A stretch of 64,000 nt of DNA from NCBI RefSeq assembly GCF_029581575.1, contig NZ_CP089975.1, forward strand, positions 62,001 to 126,000, in the 5' to 3' direction. The stretch is from Moraxella nasibovis. Lineage in GTDB: Bacteria > Pseudomonadota > Gammaproteobacteria > Pseudomonadales > Moraxellaceae. Positions 30,196 through 39,891 of this stretch are shown in pieces. The translations under genes were made by a program, and so were the position numbers. The notes beneath the pieces were generated by a model. That model was not told the origin of the DNA, searched no databases, and saw nothing but the letters and a program-made list of their open reading frames with translations. The first letter of the stretch is position 1. Every line of letters begins with the position of its first letter.

Positions 30196-31059
30196 ATGCA
30201 AAAAATCACCCACGCCATCATTCCAACAGCAGGTTTTGGCACTCGTATGTTGCCACTTTCAAAAGCTGTGCCAAAAGAGCTATTACCACTGGGCAATCGT
30301 CCGTCTATTGCCTATGTGGTGGATGAGGCCATCAAAGCAGGGATTAAAACCATTATCCTTGTCAATCATGCCCAAAAAAGTGCGATTGAAAACTATTTTG
30401 ACATCAACAGCGAACTAGATACCCAACTTCGCTCTAAGGGCAAGGATAACTTGGCGAATAGTTTGAACTTTTTGCCCGATGATGTCAAGGTGATTAGTGT
30501 GCGTCAAGGCAAACCGTTGGGGCTGGGGCACGCTGTGCTACAAGGGCGTGCGGTGGTGGGCGACAATCCTTTTGCCGTCCTACTCCCTGATGTGGTGCTA
30601 AACCCTTATGAGACCGATTACGCCACACACAATTTGGCGTATATGTTAAACCAATTTGCCGAAACTGGACGCAGTCAGATTCTGGTCGAGCCTGTAGCGG
30701 TATCAGACATTGATAAATATGGCATTGCTAAATTAGAAAATATTCAAACCCTTGAAAAATCAAATGAAAACAAGAGTTTTGCCGTCACAGGTTTTGTGGA
30801 AAAGCCCAAACCTGAAAACGCTCCGTCAAACCTAGCGGTGGTGGGTCGTTATGTTTTTGACAATGCGATTTTTGATTATCTTGCCAAAACCGCTCCGAGC
30901 GTCGGCGGAGAGATTCAGCTCACCGATGCCATTGATGCGCTCATCGGCACAAAAGGCGTGGATGTAACGACAATGGTGGGCGACAGCTTTGATGCGGGCG
31001 ATATGGTAAGCTATATGCGTGCATTTATGTATTTTGCCGAGCGACAGTTGAGTGAGTAA
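30196..31059 (+). CDS. galU: GalU, UTP-glucose-1-phosphate uridylyltransferase
   Basis: Makes UDP-glucose from glucose-1-phosphate and UTP. 287 residues. Nucleotide loop PTAGFGTRMLPLSKAVPKELLP at the N-terminus; sugar-binding FVEKP and GEIQLTDAI motifs in the second half, all as in bacterial GalU. Composition returns toward that of the core genes. It supplies UDP-Glc for galE and so UDP-Gal for glf. AAGG lies before the ATG; terminator at 31070-31100. Confidence 0.96.
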   Translation: MQKITHAIIPTAGFGTRMLPLSKAVPKELLPLGNRPSIAYVVDEAIKAGIKTIILVNHAQKSAIENYFDINSELDTQLRSKGKDNLANSLNFLPDDVKVISVRQGKPLGLGHAVLQGRAVVGDNPFAVLLPDVVLNPYETDYATHNLAYMLNQFAETGRSQILVEPVAVSDIDKYGIAKLENIQTLEKSNENKSFAVTGFVEKPKPENAPSNLAVVGRYVFDNAIFDYLAKTAPSVGGEIQLTDAIDALIGTKGVDVTTMVGDSFDAGDMVSYMRAFMYFAERQLSE

Positions 31060-31069
31060 GAAAAAAAGT

Positions 31070-31100
31070 AAAAGCCAACGTCGTTTCCAATGTTGGCTTT
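31070..31100 (+). terminator. Terminator after galU
   Basis: AAAGCCAAC and GTTGGCTTT stem followed by TGGTCTTTG; moderate T run. Confidence 0.65.
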
Positions 31101-31189
31101 TGGTCTTTGTCTAAGGCGGGCTGTATCAAATAAATTTGATGCACAGGATAACCGACCCCTAGCTCACAATGATATTATAGGATGAAATA

Positions 31190-32821
31190 ATGTTGAACGC
31201 AACAGGCTCACAAACTTGGCAAACCCTACAATCCCACGCCACCACGCCCCCAGATTTAAACACCCTGTTCAAATCCAACCCCACTCGTGGGCAAACTTTC
31301 ACAGCTGCCGCTTGCGACATTTATATGGATTTTAGCAAGCAGGCGATGAACGATGAGATTTTAAGAGATTTATTAAAATTAGCCAATGAATTTGATTTAT
31401 CCAATAAAATCAATGACTTATTAACAGGTCAAAAGGTAAACGACACCGAAAACCGCCCAGCCCTACACACCGCCCTGCGTCTACCCAAAGGCGAAACGCT
31501 GATGGTGGACGGCGTGGATGTCAATGCCCAAGTCCACGACAGCCTTGCCAAGTGTGAGATGATTGTAAACCGACTGCGTTCAAAAATCTGGCGTGGCTAC
31601 TCAGGCAAGGCGATTACCGATGTCGTGAACATTGGCGTGGGTGGTTCGGATTTAGGGCCTTTGATGGCGACCACCGCCCTTGATGAGTGGGCGGACAGCG
31701 AAATTAGTGTACACTTCGTCTCTAATATGGACGGCACTCAGCTCCACAGTCTGCTGGGTGTCTTAAACCCCCAAACCACTGTTTTTATCATTTCTTCAAA
31801 ATCCTTTGGCACGACCGACACCCTTGCCAATGCCGAGACTGCGCTGGCGTGGCTGTTGTCCGCCCACGACCATAAGCCGACCATTTTGCACCGCCATTTT
31901 ATTGGCGTGTCCACGCGTCCCGATAAAATGACCGTTTGGGGCATTCACCCTGACAATCAGCTCCTGCTTTGGGAGTGGGTTGGCGGGCGATTTAGTATGT
32001 GGTCGGCGATTGGGCTTGCGATTGCGGTCAAGATTGGAATGGGTCATTTTTATGACCTGCTCGCTGGGGCGAACGCAATGGATAGGCATTTTGCCAGTGC
32101 CGATTTTGGCGAGAATTTGCCTGTTTTGCTTGGCTTGATTGGTGTGTGGAATGCGACTTTTTTGGGCATTAACGCCCATTCGGTGTTGCCCTATGACGGA
32201 CGGCTCAAATTTTTCCCCAATTATCTGACCCAGCTTGAAATGGAGTCCAACGGCAAATCAGTGGCGAGAAACGGTGCAACTGTAAACTATAAAACCTGTC
32301 CGATTTTGTGGGGCGACATCGGCTCAAACGCCCAGCACGCCTTTTATCAGCTCCTGCATCAAGGCACGCAGGCGGTGTCGTGCGATTTTATCACGCCAAT
32401 CAACCGCTATGACGGCACGCAAATTCACGATAAGTCATTGGAAAATCAGCATAAATTGTCCCTTGCCAACTGTTTGGCTCAGTCGCAGGTGCTGGCGTTT
32501 GGCAATAATGCCTTGCCCGACAATCTTAAAAATTCTAATGATAAGTTTAGCCAATTTAAACAATATCGGGGTAATCAGCCGTCCACCACGCTCCTTTTGA
32601 CCGCTTTAACGCCCAAAACTTTGGGGTCGCTCATCGCTCTTTATGAACACAAAGTCTTTGTCATGTCGGTGATTTGGCAAATCAATCCCTTTGACCAATG
32701 GGGTGTGGAAGTCGGCAAAGTAATGGCAAACAGCGTGTTTGAAGTGCTAAATGGTGGCGTGGGCGAATTTGATGGTTCAACGAATGAGCTTTTAAAGGTA
32801 ATTGGTGGTAAAAATGTCTAA
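31190..32821 (+). CDS. pgi: Pgi, glucose-6-phosphate isomerase
   Basis: Interconverts glucose-6-phosphate and fructose-6-phosphate. 543 residues. Signatures VNIGVGGSDLGP near 150, the phosphate-binding SKSFGTTDT, the active-site block GGRFSMWSAIGL, QLEMESNGKSV and a C-terminal DQWGVEVGK. It lies in the sugar-supply end of the capsule locus, between galU and the ugd-like gene, as in Acinetobacter-type K loci. It overlaps the next gene by 8 bases. Confidence 0.96.
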   Translation: MLNATGSQTWQTLQSHATTPPDLNTLFKSNPTRGQTFTAAACDIYMDFSKQAMNDEILRDLLKLANEFDLSNKINDLLTGQKVNDTENRPALHTALRLPKGETLMVDGVDVNAQVHDSLAKCEMIVNRLRSKIWRGYSGKAITDVVNIGVGGSDLGPLMATTALDEWADSEISVHFVSNMDGTQLHSLLGVLNPQTTVFIISSKSFGTTDTLANAETALAWLLSAHDHKPTILHRHFIGVSTRPDKMTVWGIHPDNQLLLWEWVGGRFSMWSAIGLAIAVKIGMGHFYDLLAGANAMDRHFASADFGENLPVLLGLIGVWNATFLGINAHSVLPYDGRLKFFPNYLTQLEMESNGKSVARNGATVNYKTCPILWGDIGSNAQHAFYQLLHQGTQAVSCDFITPINRYDGTQIHDKSLENQHKLSLANCLAQSQVLAFGNNALPDNLKNSNDKFSQFKQYRGNQPSTTLLLTALTPKTLGSLIALYEHKVFVMSVIWQINPFDQWGVEVGKVMANSVFEVLNGGVGEFDGSTNELLKVIGGKNV

Positions 32822-34043
32822 ACAAATCAACATCTTAGGCGTAAATTTTGAAAGTATCAACACCGCCTTATTTCTAGCGAACAGCGATTGGCAAGTACAT
32901 CTGATCAGCGATACAGATACCGTGAATGCGGTGCTAAAAAAGTATCAATTTGACCGCCAATTATCGCTACTTTGGCAGTTTTATACCAACGATCAAAAAA
33001 TCATCATCAAAGATTGCATTGAAAATAACGAGCATTTTTGGTTGTTTTTTGATGAAAACAGCGACATTGATGTTGGGTCTTTTGAGCTAAAACCTAACAG
33101 CCAAGTATTGTTAAGCGGTGCTAAAGAAATTGGCTTTTTTGATGCGTTGGCTCAAAATCTGCAGACCAACTGGGTGTATTATGTGCCGTTTAACTTTTTA
33201 AAAGATGGCAATAATTTTAATGCCTTTTTTAACATTGAACTGTTGATGCTTGGCGAAAAGATGGCAGGCAGTGCCAATCGCCACGAGATTTTGGGAACGC
33301 TTATCAAAAACAGCAAAAACCACGCCATCAACACCATCAAAACAGTGGAATTTACTCGTGCCAGTATCATTGCGATGCTCGCCACTCGCCTGTCGTTCAT
33401 CAACGAGATGGCACGCCTTGCCGACAGCGAGACGGTCAATATTGACGAAGTGCAGGGCATTATGGGCAAGGACAGCCGTATCAGTGGGCATTATCTAAAA
33501 GCAGGCTGGGGCTTTGGCGGTAAGTCTTTGCCGAGCGAGCTTGATTTTTTGATGAAAAAATTTGAACAAAATCAAGTAGATATGCACCTTTTGCAAGCGG
33601 TCAAAGACATCAATGACGACCAAAAAGAGCTGATTTTCCGCAAATTTTGGCAACATTTTAATGGCGACATTGAAAACAAAACGGTGGTCATCTGGGGGGC
33701 GGGCTATCGCACGGGGACTTCTCGCACCACAGGCAGCGCCATTCATTCGCTGTTAAAGCTGTTTTGGAATTACGGCATCAAGACTTTTGTTTATACCGTG
33801 CATACTTCTTATGAGCTGAATGAACAATACGGCGACGAGCCGTTGTTTGAGCTGATTGATAATCCTTATAATAAACTTGCCATCGCCAATGCCTTGTTCG
33901 TCATCAACTGGGCGAATCACGAAAAAATTGAGATGGGGCGACTGAACGAAGTGGCGTTGCCGATTTTTGATGCGAAAAATCTACTTGGCGATCCAGAGAT
34001 TTTGGCGTATCAAGGGTTTTATTGTGGGATTGGCAAGTCTTGA
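32814..34043 (+). CDS. UDP-glucose dehydrogenase homologue lacking catalytic residues
   Basis: 409 residues with the three-domain layout of UDP-sugar dehydrogenases. The central helix is recognisable (ATRLSFINEMARLAD, about 190-204), as is the active-site loop GWGFGGKSLPSE at 231-242. But the catalytic Cys is Ser238, the Lys is Arg182 and the Asn is Ile186. The P-K-D triplet is P-S-E, the N-terminal GxGYVG motif reads GVNFES, and the UDP-binding DLRES segment reads RTTGS. So NAD binding and oxidation appear lost, though the frame is full length. The position between pgi and galE is where ugd sits in related loci. It could be a structural or regulatory relic. The start ATG at 32814 overlaps pgi. 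Confidence 0.75.
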   Translation: MSKQINILGVNFESINTALFLANSDWQVHLISDTDTVNAVLKKYQFDRQLSLLWQFYTNDQKIIIKDCIENNEHFWLFFDENSDIDVGSFELKPNSQVLLSGAKEIGFFDALAQNLQTNWVYYVPFNFLKDGNNFNAFFNIELLMLGEKMAGSANRHEILGTLIKNSKNHAINTIKTVEFTRASIIAMLATRLSFINEMARLADSETVNIDEVQGIMGKDSRISGHYLKAGWGFGGKSLPSELDFLMKKFEQNQVDMHLLQAVKDINDDQKELIFRKFWQHFNGDIENKTVVIWGAGYRTGTSRTTGSAIHSLLKLFWNYGIKTFVYTVHTSYELNEQYGDEPLFELIDNPYNKLAIANALFVINWANHEKIEMGRLNEVALPIFDAKNLLGDPEILAYQGFYCGIGKS

Positions 34044-34118
34044 TTTTAAGCGTAAGATGTGTACCACGCACCATGCGATCATTGATAAATTCAAAAAATA
34101 TCAGAAAGTGAGAAATCT

Positions 34119-35144
34119 ATGAAAAAAATCCTAGTTACGGGCGGAGCTGGCTACATCGGCTCGCATACTTTGATTGAGCTTATCAAGGCAGGTTTTGAGC
34201 CTGTGGTTTATGATAATTTGTCCAATTCTAGCCCGATTGCCATTGAGCGAGTGGAAAAGATTGTCGGTCAACAAATCAGCTTTATCAAAGGCGATATTTT
34301 GGATGTTGAACTACTTAAACAAACCTTTAAAGAGCATAACTTTTTTGCCGTGATTCATTTTGCAGGCTTAAAAGCGGTGGGCGAAAGCGTTTCTAAGCCT
34401 TTAAAATATTATGAAAATAATGTAACAGGCACGATTAATTTATTAAATGTGATGCAAGAATTTGCTTGCCAAAACATCATTTTCTCCTCATCGGCGACCG
34501 TCTATGGCAACCCAGAAACTTTGCCAATTACCGAAACAGCAAAAAGAAGCTGTACCAATCCTTATGGGCAAACCAAGCTGACGGTAGAATATATTTTGGA
34601 AGATTTGTGCAAATCTAGCCAATTTAATGCCATTAGCCTACGCTATTTTAATCCGATTGGGGCGTATGAAACTGGCACGATTGGCGAAGATCCGAACGAC
34701 ATTCCTAATAATTTAATGCCTTATATTAGTCAAGTGGCGGTGGGCAAATTGGAAAAATTGTCTGTTTTTGGCGATGATTATGACACCGTTGATGGCACAG
34801 GCGTACGAGATTATATTCATGTGGTGGATTTGTCCAAAGGTCATGTCAAGGCGTTAGAATATTTGGTGACAAAAGACGGCGAGAAAGTCGGCTTTGATCC
34901 TGTTAATCTGGGCACAGGCAATGGCACGAGCGTGCTGGAGCTGGTCAATGCCTTTATCGGTGCGACAGGGCAGGCTGTGCCTTATGTGATGACAGGCAGA
35001 CGAGCAGGCGATGTTGCCAGCTGTTATGCGTCGTGCGATAAGGCGAAAACAGTGCTGAACTGGACGGCGGAGTTTGACATCAAGCGTGCGTGCGTGGACA
35101 CTTGGCGGTGGCAATCTCATAATCCGAATGGCTATAAGAGCTAA
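34119..35144 (+). CDS. galE: GalE, UDP-glucose 4-epimerase
   Basis: Interconverts UDP-glucose and UDP-galactose. 341 residues. NAD motif VTGGAGYIGSHT at the N-terminus, FSSSATVYGNP with the catalytic Ser, and YGQTK with the catalytic Tyr-x-x-x-Lys near 145-155; YFNPIGAY and GTGVRDYIHVVDL are GalE signatures. It provides UDP-Gal, the substrate of glf, so it closes the Galf supply route galU-galE-glf. Last gene of the capsule block; repeat copy C and a terminator follow. Confidence 0.96.
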   Translation: MKKILVTGGAGYIGSHTLIELIKAGFEPVVYDNLSNSSPIAIERVEKIVGQQISFIKGDILDVELLKQTFKEHNFFAVIHFAGLKAVGESVSKPLKYYENNVTGTINLLNVMQEFACQNIIFSSSATVYGNPETLPITETAKRSCTNPYGQTKLTVEYILEDLCKSSQFNAISLRYFNPIGAYETGTIGEDPNDIPNNLMPYISQVAVGKLEKLSVFGDDYDTVDGTGVRDYIHVVDLSKGHVKALEYLVTKDGEKVGFDPVNLGTGNGTSVLELVNAFIGATGQAVPYVMTGRRAGDVASCYASCDKAKTVLNWTAEFDIKRACVDTWRWQSHNPNGYKS

Positions 35145-35158
35145 GTTGTCTTGAGCTA

Positions 35159-35240
35159 TGGGTTGGATTGATTAAAGAAAAACCCAACAAATTCAAAGAT
35201 TTACACCCAAAATGGTGGGAAAAACGCACCTACACGACTT
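35159..35240. repeat. Dispersed intergenic repeat, copy C
   Basis: GGGTTGGATT...AAAAACCCAACAAATTCAAAGATTT followed by ACACCCAAAATGGTGGG and CCTACACGAC. It shares the first part with copy A (1238-1310) and the second with copy B (4846-5000). Confidence 0.6.
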
Positions 35241-35268
35241 TATCAATGTGGTGGGCGTAAAAAAAATC

Positions 35269-35300
35269 AAAAAAGCCATTCATTGACGAGTGGCTTTTTT
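35269..35300. terminator. Bidirectional terminator between galE and the M48 peptidase gene
   Basis: AAAAAAGCCATT and AGTGGCTTTTTT stem (one mismatch) between convergent genes. A near-identical hairpin is found after fadA at 45467-45501. Confidence 0.8.
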
Positions 35301-35310
35301 CATGGGGTTA

Positions 35311-36324
35311 TTATTGTTGTTCGACTTGCTTGATACGCTCATCCGTCTTGGGGTGGGTGGATAGCATTGACCAATGTCCTTGACCTTCGCCATGTTCTTT
35401 TTTCATTTTTTCAAAAAAACTTGCCAAATGTGCAGGCGAGATGCCAAGGCGTTTTAGCTCATCGATGGCAAACTGGTCTGCTTCAAGTTCGGCATCTTGG
35501 GAGTATTGAGCGGTGGCAAGTAGTGTCGGCAGAGCAAGCAGTAAATCTGAAGTATCGCCTGTGATGACGACAATCAGCACGCCCACGCCGATACTACTGA
35601 TCGCCTGTTCTAGGCTATGGCGATGCACCAGATGTCCTTGTTCGTGAGCCAGCACGGCAAGGATTTCGTTGTCATCATCGCTAAGTTTGATAAGCTCGTC
35701 CGTGATGATGATGGTGTTGTTGGGTATGGCAAGGGCGTTGGCACCGATGTCGCCACCGCCACGCACGATGACGGTGGCTTTTGGGTCGCCGTCCAGTTTC
35801 TCGTATAGGGCGATGATTTCGTCTTGGCGAGCTTGGGGTAATTGACTAGGCTGTGTCAGCTCCATCACATAGCTTTCTGCCTGATCGCCAAGTTTGACAA
35901 GTGTGTCGGCAGGCAGCTGCTGGGCGATGTGATGAGATGCCATCGGTATGCCAAGTTTTAGCACGCCAAAGACGAACACGCACATGATGATGACACTTGC
36001 ACCGATCCACGCCCAGCGTCGCTCCATGATGGCGATCCGACCAAAGAGTCGCTGATTGGCAAGCGTCAGCCAAGCTGGTACTTCGCCGATAAATTCCACC
36101 CTTGCCCCATCGCCAAGCATGATGGCGTGCGGCGCATTTGCCACGGCAGGCAGATAGTCGCAGTCTTTGACAAAGTAGCGTTTTTCATGCTCGGTGCCTG
36201 CTTTGTCTTGCCAAGTGACGATAAAGCCATCAGGCAGTCCTTGACCGTCAATCGGGCGAATGCTTGCCTTGTGTGCGGTGCTGATTTTGCCATCAAAATA
36301 GCGAATGTCGGTGCGTGCGTTCAT
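35311..36324 (-). CDS. M48-family membrane-anchored metallopeptidase
   Basis: 337 residues. One membrane helix near 106-125 separates an N-terminal cytosolic-type domain (about 1-100) from a peptidase domain with the zinc motif HEQGH at 227-231 and a downstream Glu in DAELEADQFAID that fits the third ligand. Ends in STHPKTDERIKQ, typical of M48 peptidases. ATG at 36324 has AGGA upstream; an in-frame TTG at 36357 is less likely. It follows the DUF898 gene by 26 bases, an association seen in many Gammaproteobacteria, suggesting a joint envelope protein quality-control or maturation role. Confidence 0.88.
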   Translation of the reverse strand: MNARTDIRYFDGKISTAHKASIRPIDGQGLPDGFIVTWQDKAGTEHEKRYFVKDCDYLPAVANAPHAIMLGDGARVEFIGEVPAWLTLANQRLFGRIAIMERRWAWIGASVIIMCVFVFGVLKLGIPMASHHIAQQLPADTLVKLGDQAESYVMELTQPSQLPQARQDEIIALYEKLDGDPKATVIVRGGGDIGANALAIPNNTIIITDELIKLSDDDNEILAVLAHEQGHLVHRHSLEQAISSIGVGVLIVVITGDTSDLLLALPTLLATAQYSQDAELEADQFAIDELKRLGISPAHLASFFEKMKKEHGEGQGHWSMLSTHPKTDERIKQVEQQ

Positions 36325-36350
36325 GGCGTTCCTATCAATGTTGGTGGGGA

Positions 36351-37478
36351 TTACCAAGACACATCAATGTCAAATACATCGCTGATCTCTTCGGCGACTG
36401 GCGAGATGTTGTCCGTGCTTGGCGTGGTCAGTGTCTCAAAGTCATCAACCGCCACCAGTGATAGCGTTTCGGTCTTGTAGCGATGTAGTCGCACCGCCGC
36501 CCACGGATACAGTAGTCCCAGACTTAAAATGATGGCGATGTAGTTGGTCAGATTGATGAGTGCAAATTTTAACACGCTAAAATTCACAAGTTTAAAGCGG
36601 TTGTTACCTAGGCTCATTTTGCTCCAAATGGCTTTGTGCAGCAAGCCTTTTGCCAGTGGTATGATGAGCAGCATACCCAAATAAAACACACCGATCATCA
36701 CCAAAAATACTGTGTCTATCGCAGGATTGTCCATGTCGGCAGTGGTGTCCATATAGCCACTAAATCCGATGCCAAAAAGCGCAGCCACCATAAAGATGAA
36801 TAGCATCATCGGCAGCAGTGTCGCCTTATAAAAATCGCCAACACTTGCCCCAAAGTTGAATTTTAATTGTCCAAAATAAGTATTGTCAAACTGATAACGC
36901 TTAAACGCTCGCCAAAACAGTGGCATGAGCAAGCCAAAACTGAGCGTACCTAAAATTGCCATGGCGATGAACAGCAGATATAAAGTGCCAAGTTTGCCGT
37001 TAAAGCCAAAGCGGACATTGTTGTATTGGCTGTTTCTTGCCATAAAACGCATGGACGAGCGAATCAGCCAAGGCACCGCCAAAAATAACAATGCCGAGCC
37101 AATCAGGGCAATCTCTACCGATAAATTGCTGGTAACGCTGATGATAAGATACAAAGTGATGGCGATGAGCCGTCCGATCAAAATGCGTTTTGGATTGGCG
37201 GTGAAATCAAAACTTCGCTGGTTGATTTGGGTGTTGCCATAAAAATAACGCAAACGGCGTACCTTTGCCCACGGCGAATAAAAACCGATGGTAATGATGG
37301 TCAAAACCAAATTAACAATCCAAATTTTAAAATAATCCATGCCATTACCCAAAAAAGCAAAGCGGTGCGTGCTGGGTGGTAAAGGCGGTGGGGTGGGTGG
37401 GGTGTGGCTGGATTCGTTAGCAAATGGGCTTGTGGTCGGTGGGTGGGGTGGGTGTTGATCAAAAACAGTATCCGTCAT
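36351..37478 (-). CDS. DUF898 (YjgN-family) multi-pass membrane protein
   Basis: 375 residues from the ATG at 37478 (an in-frame alternative exists at 37496). The N-terminus has a Pro/Thr-rich cytosolic tail, then about nine membrane segments beginning at FKIWIVNLVLTIITIGFYSPWAKV. The repeated tryptophan-containing PWAKVRRLRYFYGNT and YPWAAVRLHRYKTE blocks are the YjgN hallmark. Function not established in the family. It is followed by the M48 peptidase and is probably its partner. Confidence 0.85.
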   Translation of the reverse strand: MTDTVFDQHPPHPPTTSPFANESSHTPPTPPPLPPSTHRFAFLGNGMDYFKIWIVNLVLTIITIGFYSPWAKVRRLRYFYGNTQINQRSFDFTANPKRILIGRLIAITLYLIISVTSNLSVEIALIGSALLFLAVPWLIRSSMRFMARNSQYNNVRFGFNGKLGTLYLLFIAMAILGTLSFGLLMPLFWRAFKRYQFDNTYFGQLKFNFGASVGDFYKATLLPMMLFIFMVAALFGIGFSGYMDTTADMDNPAIDTVFLVMIGVFYLGMLLIIPLAKGLLHKAIWSKMSLGNNRFKLVNFSVLKFALINLTNYIAIILSLGLLYPWAAVRLHRYKTETLSLVAVDDFETLTTPSTDNISPVAEEISDVFDIDVSW

Positions 37479-37635
37479 GATAATTCCTAATTGCAAATGA
37501 TTATTAAATGATATTTTACCAATAAATTTTTAAAAAAGAAACCTTGAATTTGGCTTGCATCTGGATTTATATTTTGTGCTACAATGGGATTTTTTGATGA
37601 AGTTTTGATAAATATTTTGATAAAAAAGGTGTGCG

Positions 37636-38244
37636 ATGAGCTGGCAAAAGATTGTTTTGGCAAGTAATAACAAAGGCAAATTGGCAGAATTTCAAGCATT
37701 ATTTGATGGGGCGAATCTGGGCATTGACATCATTCCCCAAGGCGAGCTTGGCATAGATGATGCGGTGGAAGATGGCTTGTCATTCATTGAAAATGCCATC
37801 ATCAAAGCCCGTCACGCCAGCAAAATGAGCGGACTGCCTGCCATCAGTGATGACAGCGGTCTGTGCGTGCCTGTGCTTGGCAATCTGCCAGGGATTTATT
37901 CGGCACGCTTTGCAGGCGAGCATGGCAATGATGCCGCCAACAACGCCAAATTGCTGTCCAAGCTTGAATCATACCGCACGGATGAGCCTGTGGTGGGCAA
38001 ATTTATCTGCGTATTGGCGATGGTTCGCCACGCTGATGACCCATTGCCCATCGTGGTGCAAGGTGAATGGCTGGGCGAGATTTTGAACAGTCCTGTGGGC
38101 GAGCAGGGCTTTGGTTATGATCCGCTGTTTTGGTTGCCAGAGCTTGGCAAATCGTCTGCCGAGCTTGACAAGAGCGAAAAAAACGCCATCAGCCATCGTG
38201 GGCAAGCATTGGCACGGCTCATTGACGCACTAAAAACGGCATAA
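37636..38244 (+). CDS. rdgB: RdgB, XTP/dITP pyrophosphohydrolase (HAM1 family)
   Basis: House-cleaning enzyme that hydrolyses non-canonical purine nucleoside triphosphates. 202 residues. SNNKGKLAEF near the N-terminus is the T/SxNxxK phosphate site, SDDSGLCVPVLGNLPGIYSARFAG is the catalytic Asp region, and GFGYDPLFW and ISHRGQALA are C-terminal signatures. Divergent from the DUF898 gene. Confidence 0.96.
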   Translation: MSWQKIVLASNNKGKLAEFQALFDGANLGIDIIPQGELGIDDAVEDGLSFIENAIIKARHASKMSGLPAISDDSGLCVPVLGNLPGIYSARFAGEHGNDAANNAKLLSKLESYRTDEPVVGKFICVLAMVRHADDPLPIVVQGEWLGEILNSPVGEQGFGYDPLFWLPELGKSSAELDKSEKNAISHRGQALARLIDALKTA

Positions 38245-38450
38245 ATCCGCAGGTCTTACGCTGTTTTTTGATGAGATTTTAATCAAAAATGCGTCAATTT
38301 GGTGGTTTTTGTTGTAATTTTCATCGCTTGGCGTTATACTGTGGTGTTTTTAGGTGTTTATTTGCCTAAATCGTGTTATGATACACCCAAATTTTATGCT
38401 TGATGGACATCGGGCTGGTTTATAATTGATATTTTTAAAAGGTAATCATC

Positions 38451-39785
38451 ATGAGCAATCTAGACATCGCAGTCAATGTACTGTCTGACAAAGAAACCCA
38501 ACTGACCGTAAAAGTGCCAGTAGGTACAATCCAAAGCAAAGTGGAAGGTCGCATTCGTAGCCTAGCTAAGACCGCTAAAATTGACGGTTTTCGCAAAGGC
38601 AAAGTGCCAGTAAGCCACATTCGTGCTCAGTACGGTGCAGGCATTCAACAAGAAGTCATCAACGATGTGATTCGTGATACCGTCTTTGAAGCGATGAATG
38701 AGAAAAAAGTGCGTGCCGTGGGCGTGCCAAACATTGACGATGTCAAGCTTGAAAACGACTTTTTGGTATATCAAGCGACTGTTGAAACTTTCCCAGAAGT
38801 GGAAGTCAAAGGCTTGTCTGACATTGAAGTTGAGCGTCAAACCGCCACTGTGTCTGACGAAGATGTCGATGTGATGATTGAAAATCTACAAAAACAACGC
38901 CAAACTTTTGAAACCAAAGACGGCGAGCTTGCTGATGGCGACGAAGCGACTTTTGACTTTGAAGGCTCAATCGACGGCGAGAAGTTTGAAGGCGGCACAG
39001 CTGAAAACTATCGTCTGATCATCGGTTCAGGTCGCATGATTCCAGGCTTTGAAGACGGCATGAAAGGCATGAAAGCTGGCGAAGAAAAAACCATCAAGGT
39101 AACTTTCCCAGCAGATTATCAAGCAGAAAACCTACAAGGCAAAGAAGCTGACTTTAAAATCAATGTCAAAGAAGTTAAAGAGGCCAAATTGCCAGAATTG
39201 AACGAAGAATTCTTTGAATTGTTTGGCGTAAAAGAAGGCGGTCTTGACAAGCTAAAAGCCGATGTTCGTAAGAACATGGAGCGTGAAATCAAAAACGCTG
39301 GTCGCAATCAAGTAAAACAAGCGGCGTTTGATGCTCTGCTTGAAAAGAACGAATTTGATGTGCCAAAAGCCATGCTAGAGCAAGAAATCAACCGTCAGCG
39401 TGAGCAAATGCTACAACGCTTTGCACAGCAGTTTGGTGCAAATCCAAACACCTTTGGTGCAGACATGCTGCCAAATGAGCTGTTTGAAGACCAAGCACTT
39501 CGTGCGGTGCGTTTGGGCGTATTGGTTAGCCAAATCATCGAAAAACAAAACATTGAAGTGGATCAAGAGCGTGTGACAGCGTTCATTAGCGATGCCGCTG
39601 AAAACTACGAAGATCCAGCTGAGGTCATCGAGTACTACACCAACGACAAGCAGCAGCGTGCTGGCATTGAGGCGGTTGTGCTGGAAGATCAAGTGGTGGA
39701 TTATCTGCTATCACAAGGTAAAGTTACTGACAAAGAAGTAAAATACCAAGACCTATTGGCAGCAGCACAACAAGCACAGCTGTAA
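38451..39785 (+). CDS. tig: Trigger factor (Tig), ribosome-bound chaperone and PPIase
   Basis: 444 residues with the three trigger-factor domains. The N-terminal ribosome-binding part carries the GFRKGKVP signature (around 46-53). The FKBP-type PPIase core lies at about 155-240 ([20 protein letters not shown], and the [17 protein letters not shown] segment). A helical C-terminal chaperone cradle follows. AAGG lies before the ATG. First of the tig-clpP-clpX protein quality-control cluster; a terminator separates it from clpP. Confidence 0.97.
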   Translation: MSNLDIAVNVLSDKETQLTVKVPVGTIQSKVEGRIRSLAKTAKIDGFRKGKVPVSHIRAQYGAGIQQEVINDVIRDTVFEAMNEKKVRAVGVPNIDDVKLENDFLVYQATVETFPEVEVKGLSDIEVERQTATVSDEDVDVMIENLQKQRQTFETKDGELADGDEATFDFEGSIDGEKFEGGTAENYRLIIGSGRMIPGFEDGMKGMKAGEEKTIKVTFPADYQAENLQGKEADFKINVKEVKEAKLPELNEEFFELFGVKEGGLDKLKADVRKNMEREIKNAGRNQVKQAAFDALLEKNEFDVPKAMLEQEINRQREQMLQRFAQQFGANPNTFGADMLPNELFEDQALRAVRLGVLVSQIIEKQNIEVDQERVTAFISDAAENYEDPAEVIEYYTNDKQQRAGIEAVVLEDQVVDYLLSQGKVTDKEVKYQDLLAAAQQAQL

Positions 39786-39812
39786 TTTGGCTTGCTTACA
39801 ATAAAGCCATAA

Positions 39813-39846
39813 AAATACCCCGAACAGTGTTTGGGGTATTGTTTAT
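39813..39846 (+). terminator. Terminator after tig
   Basis: AATACCCC and GGGGTATT stem followed by GTTTATTT. Confidence 0.8.
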
Positions 39847-39891
39847 TTGATGGTAGAATAGGCAGAGTTTTTAACATTTTTGGAAAATTCC

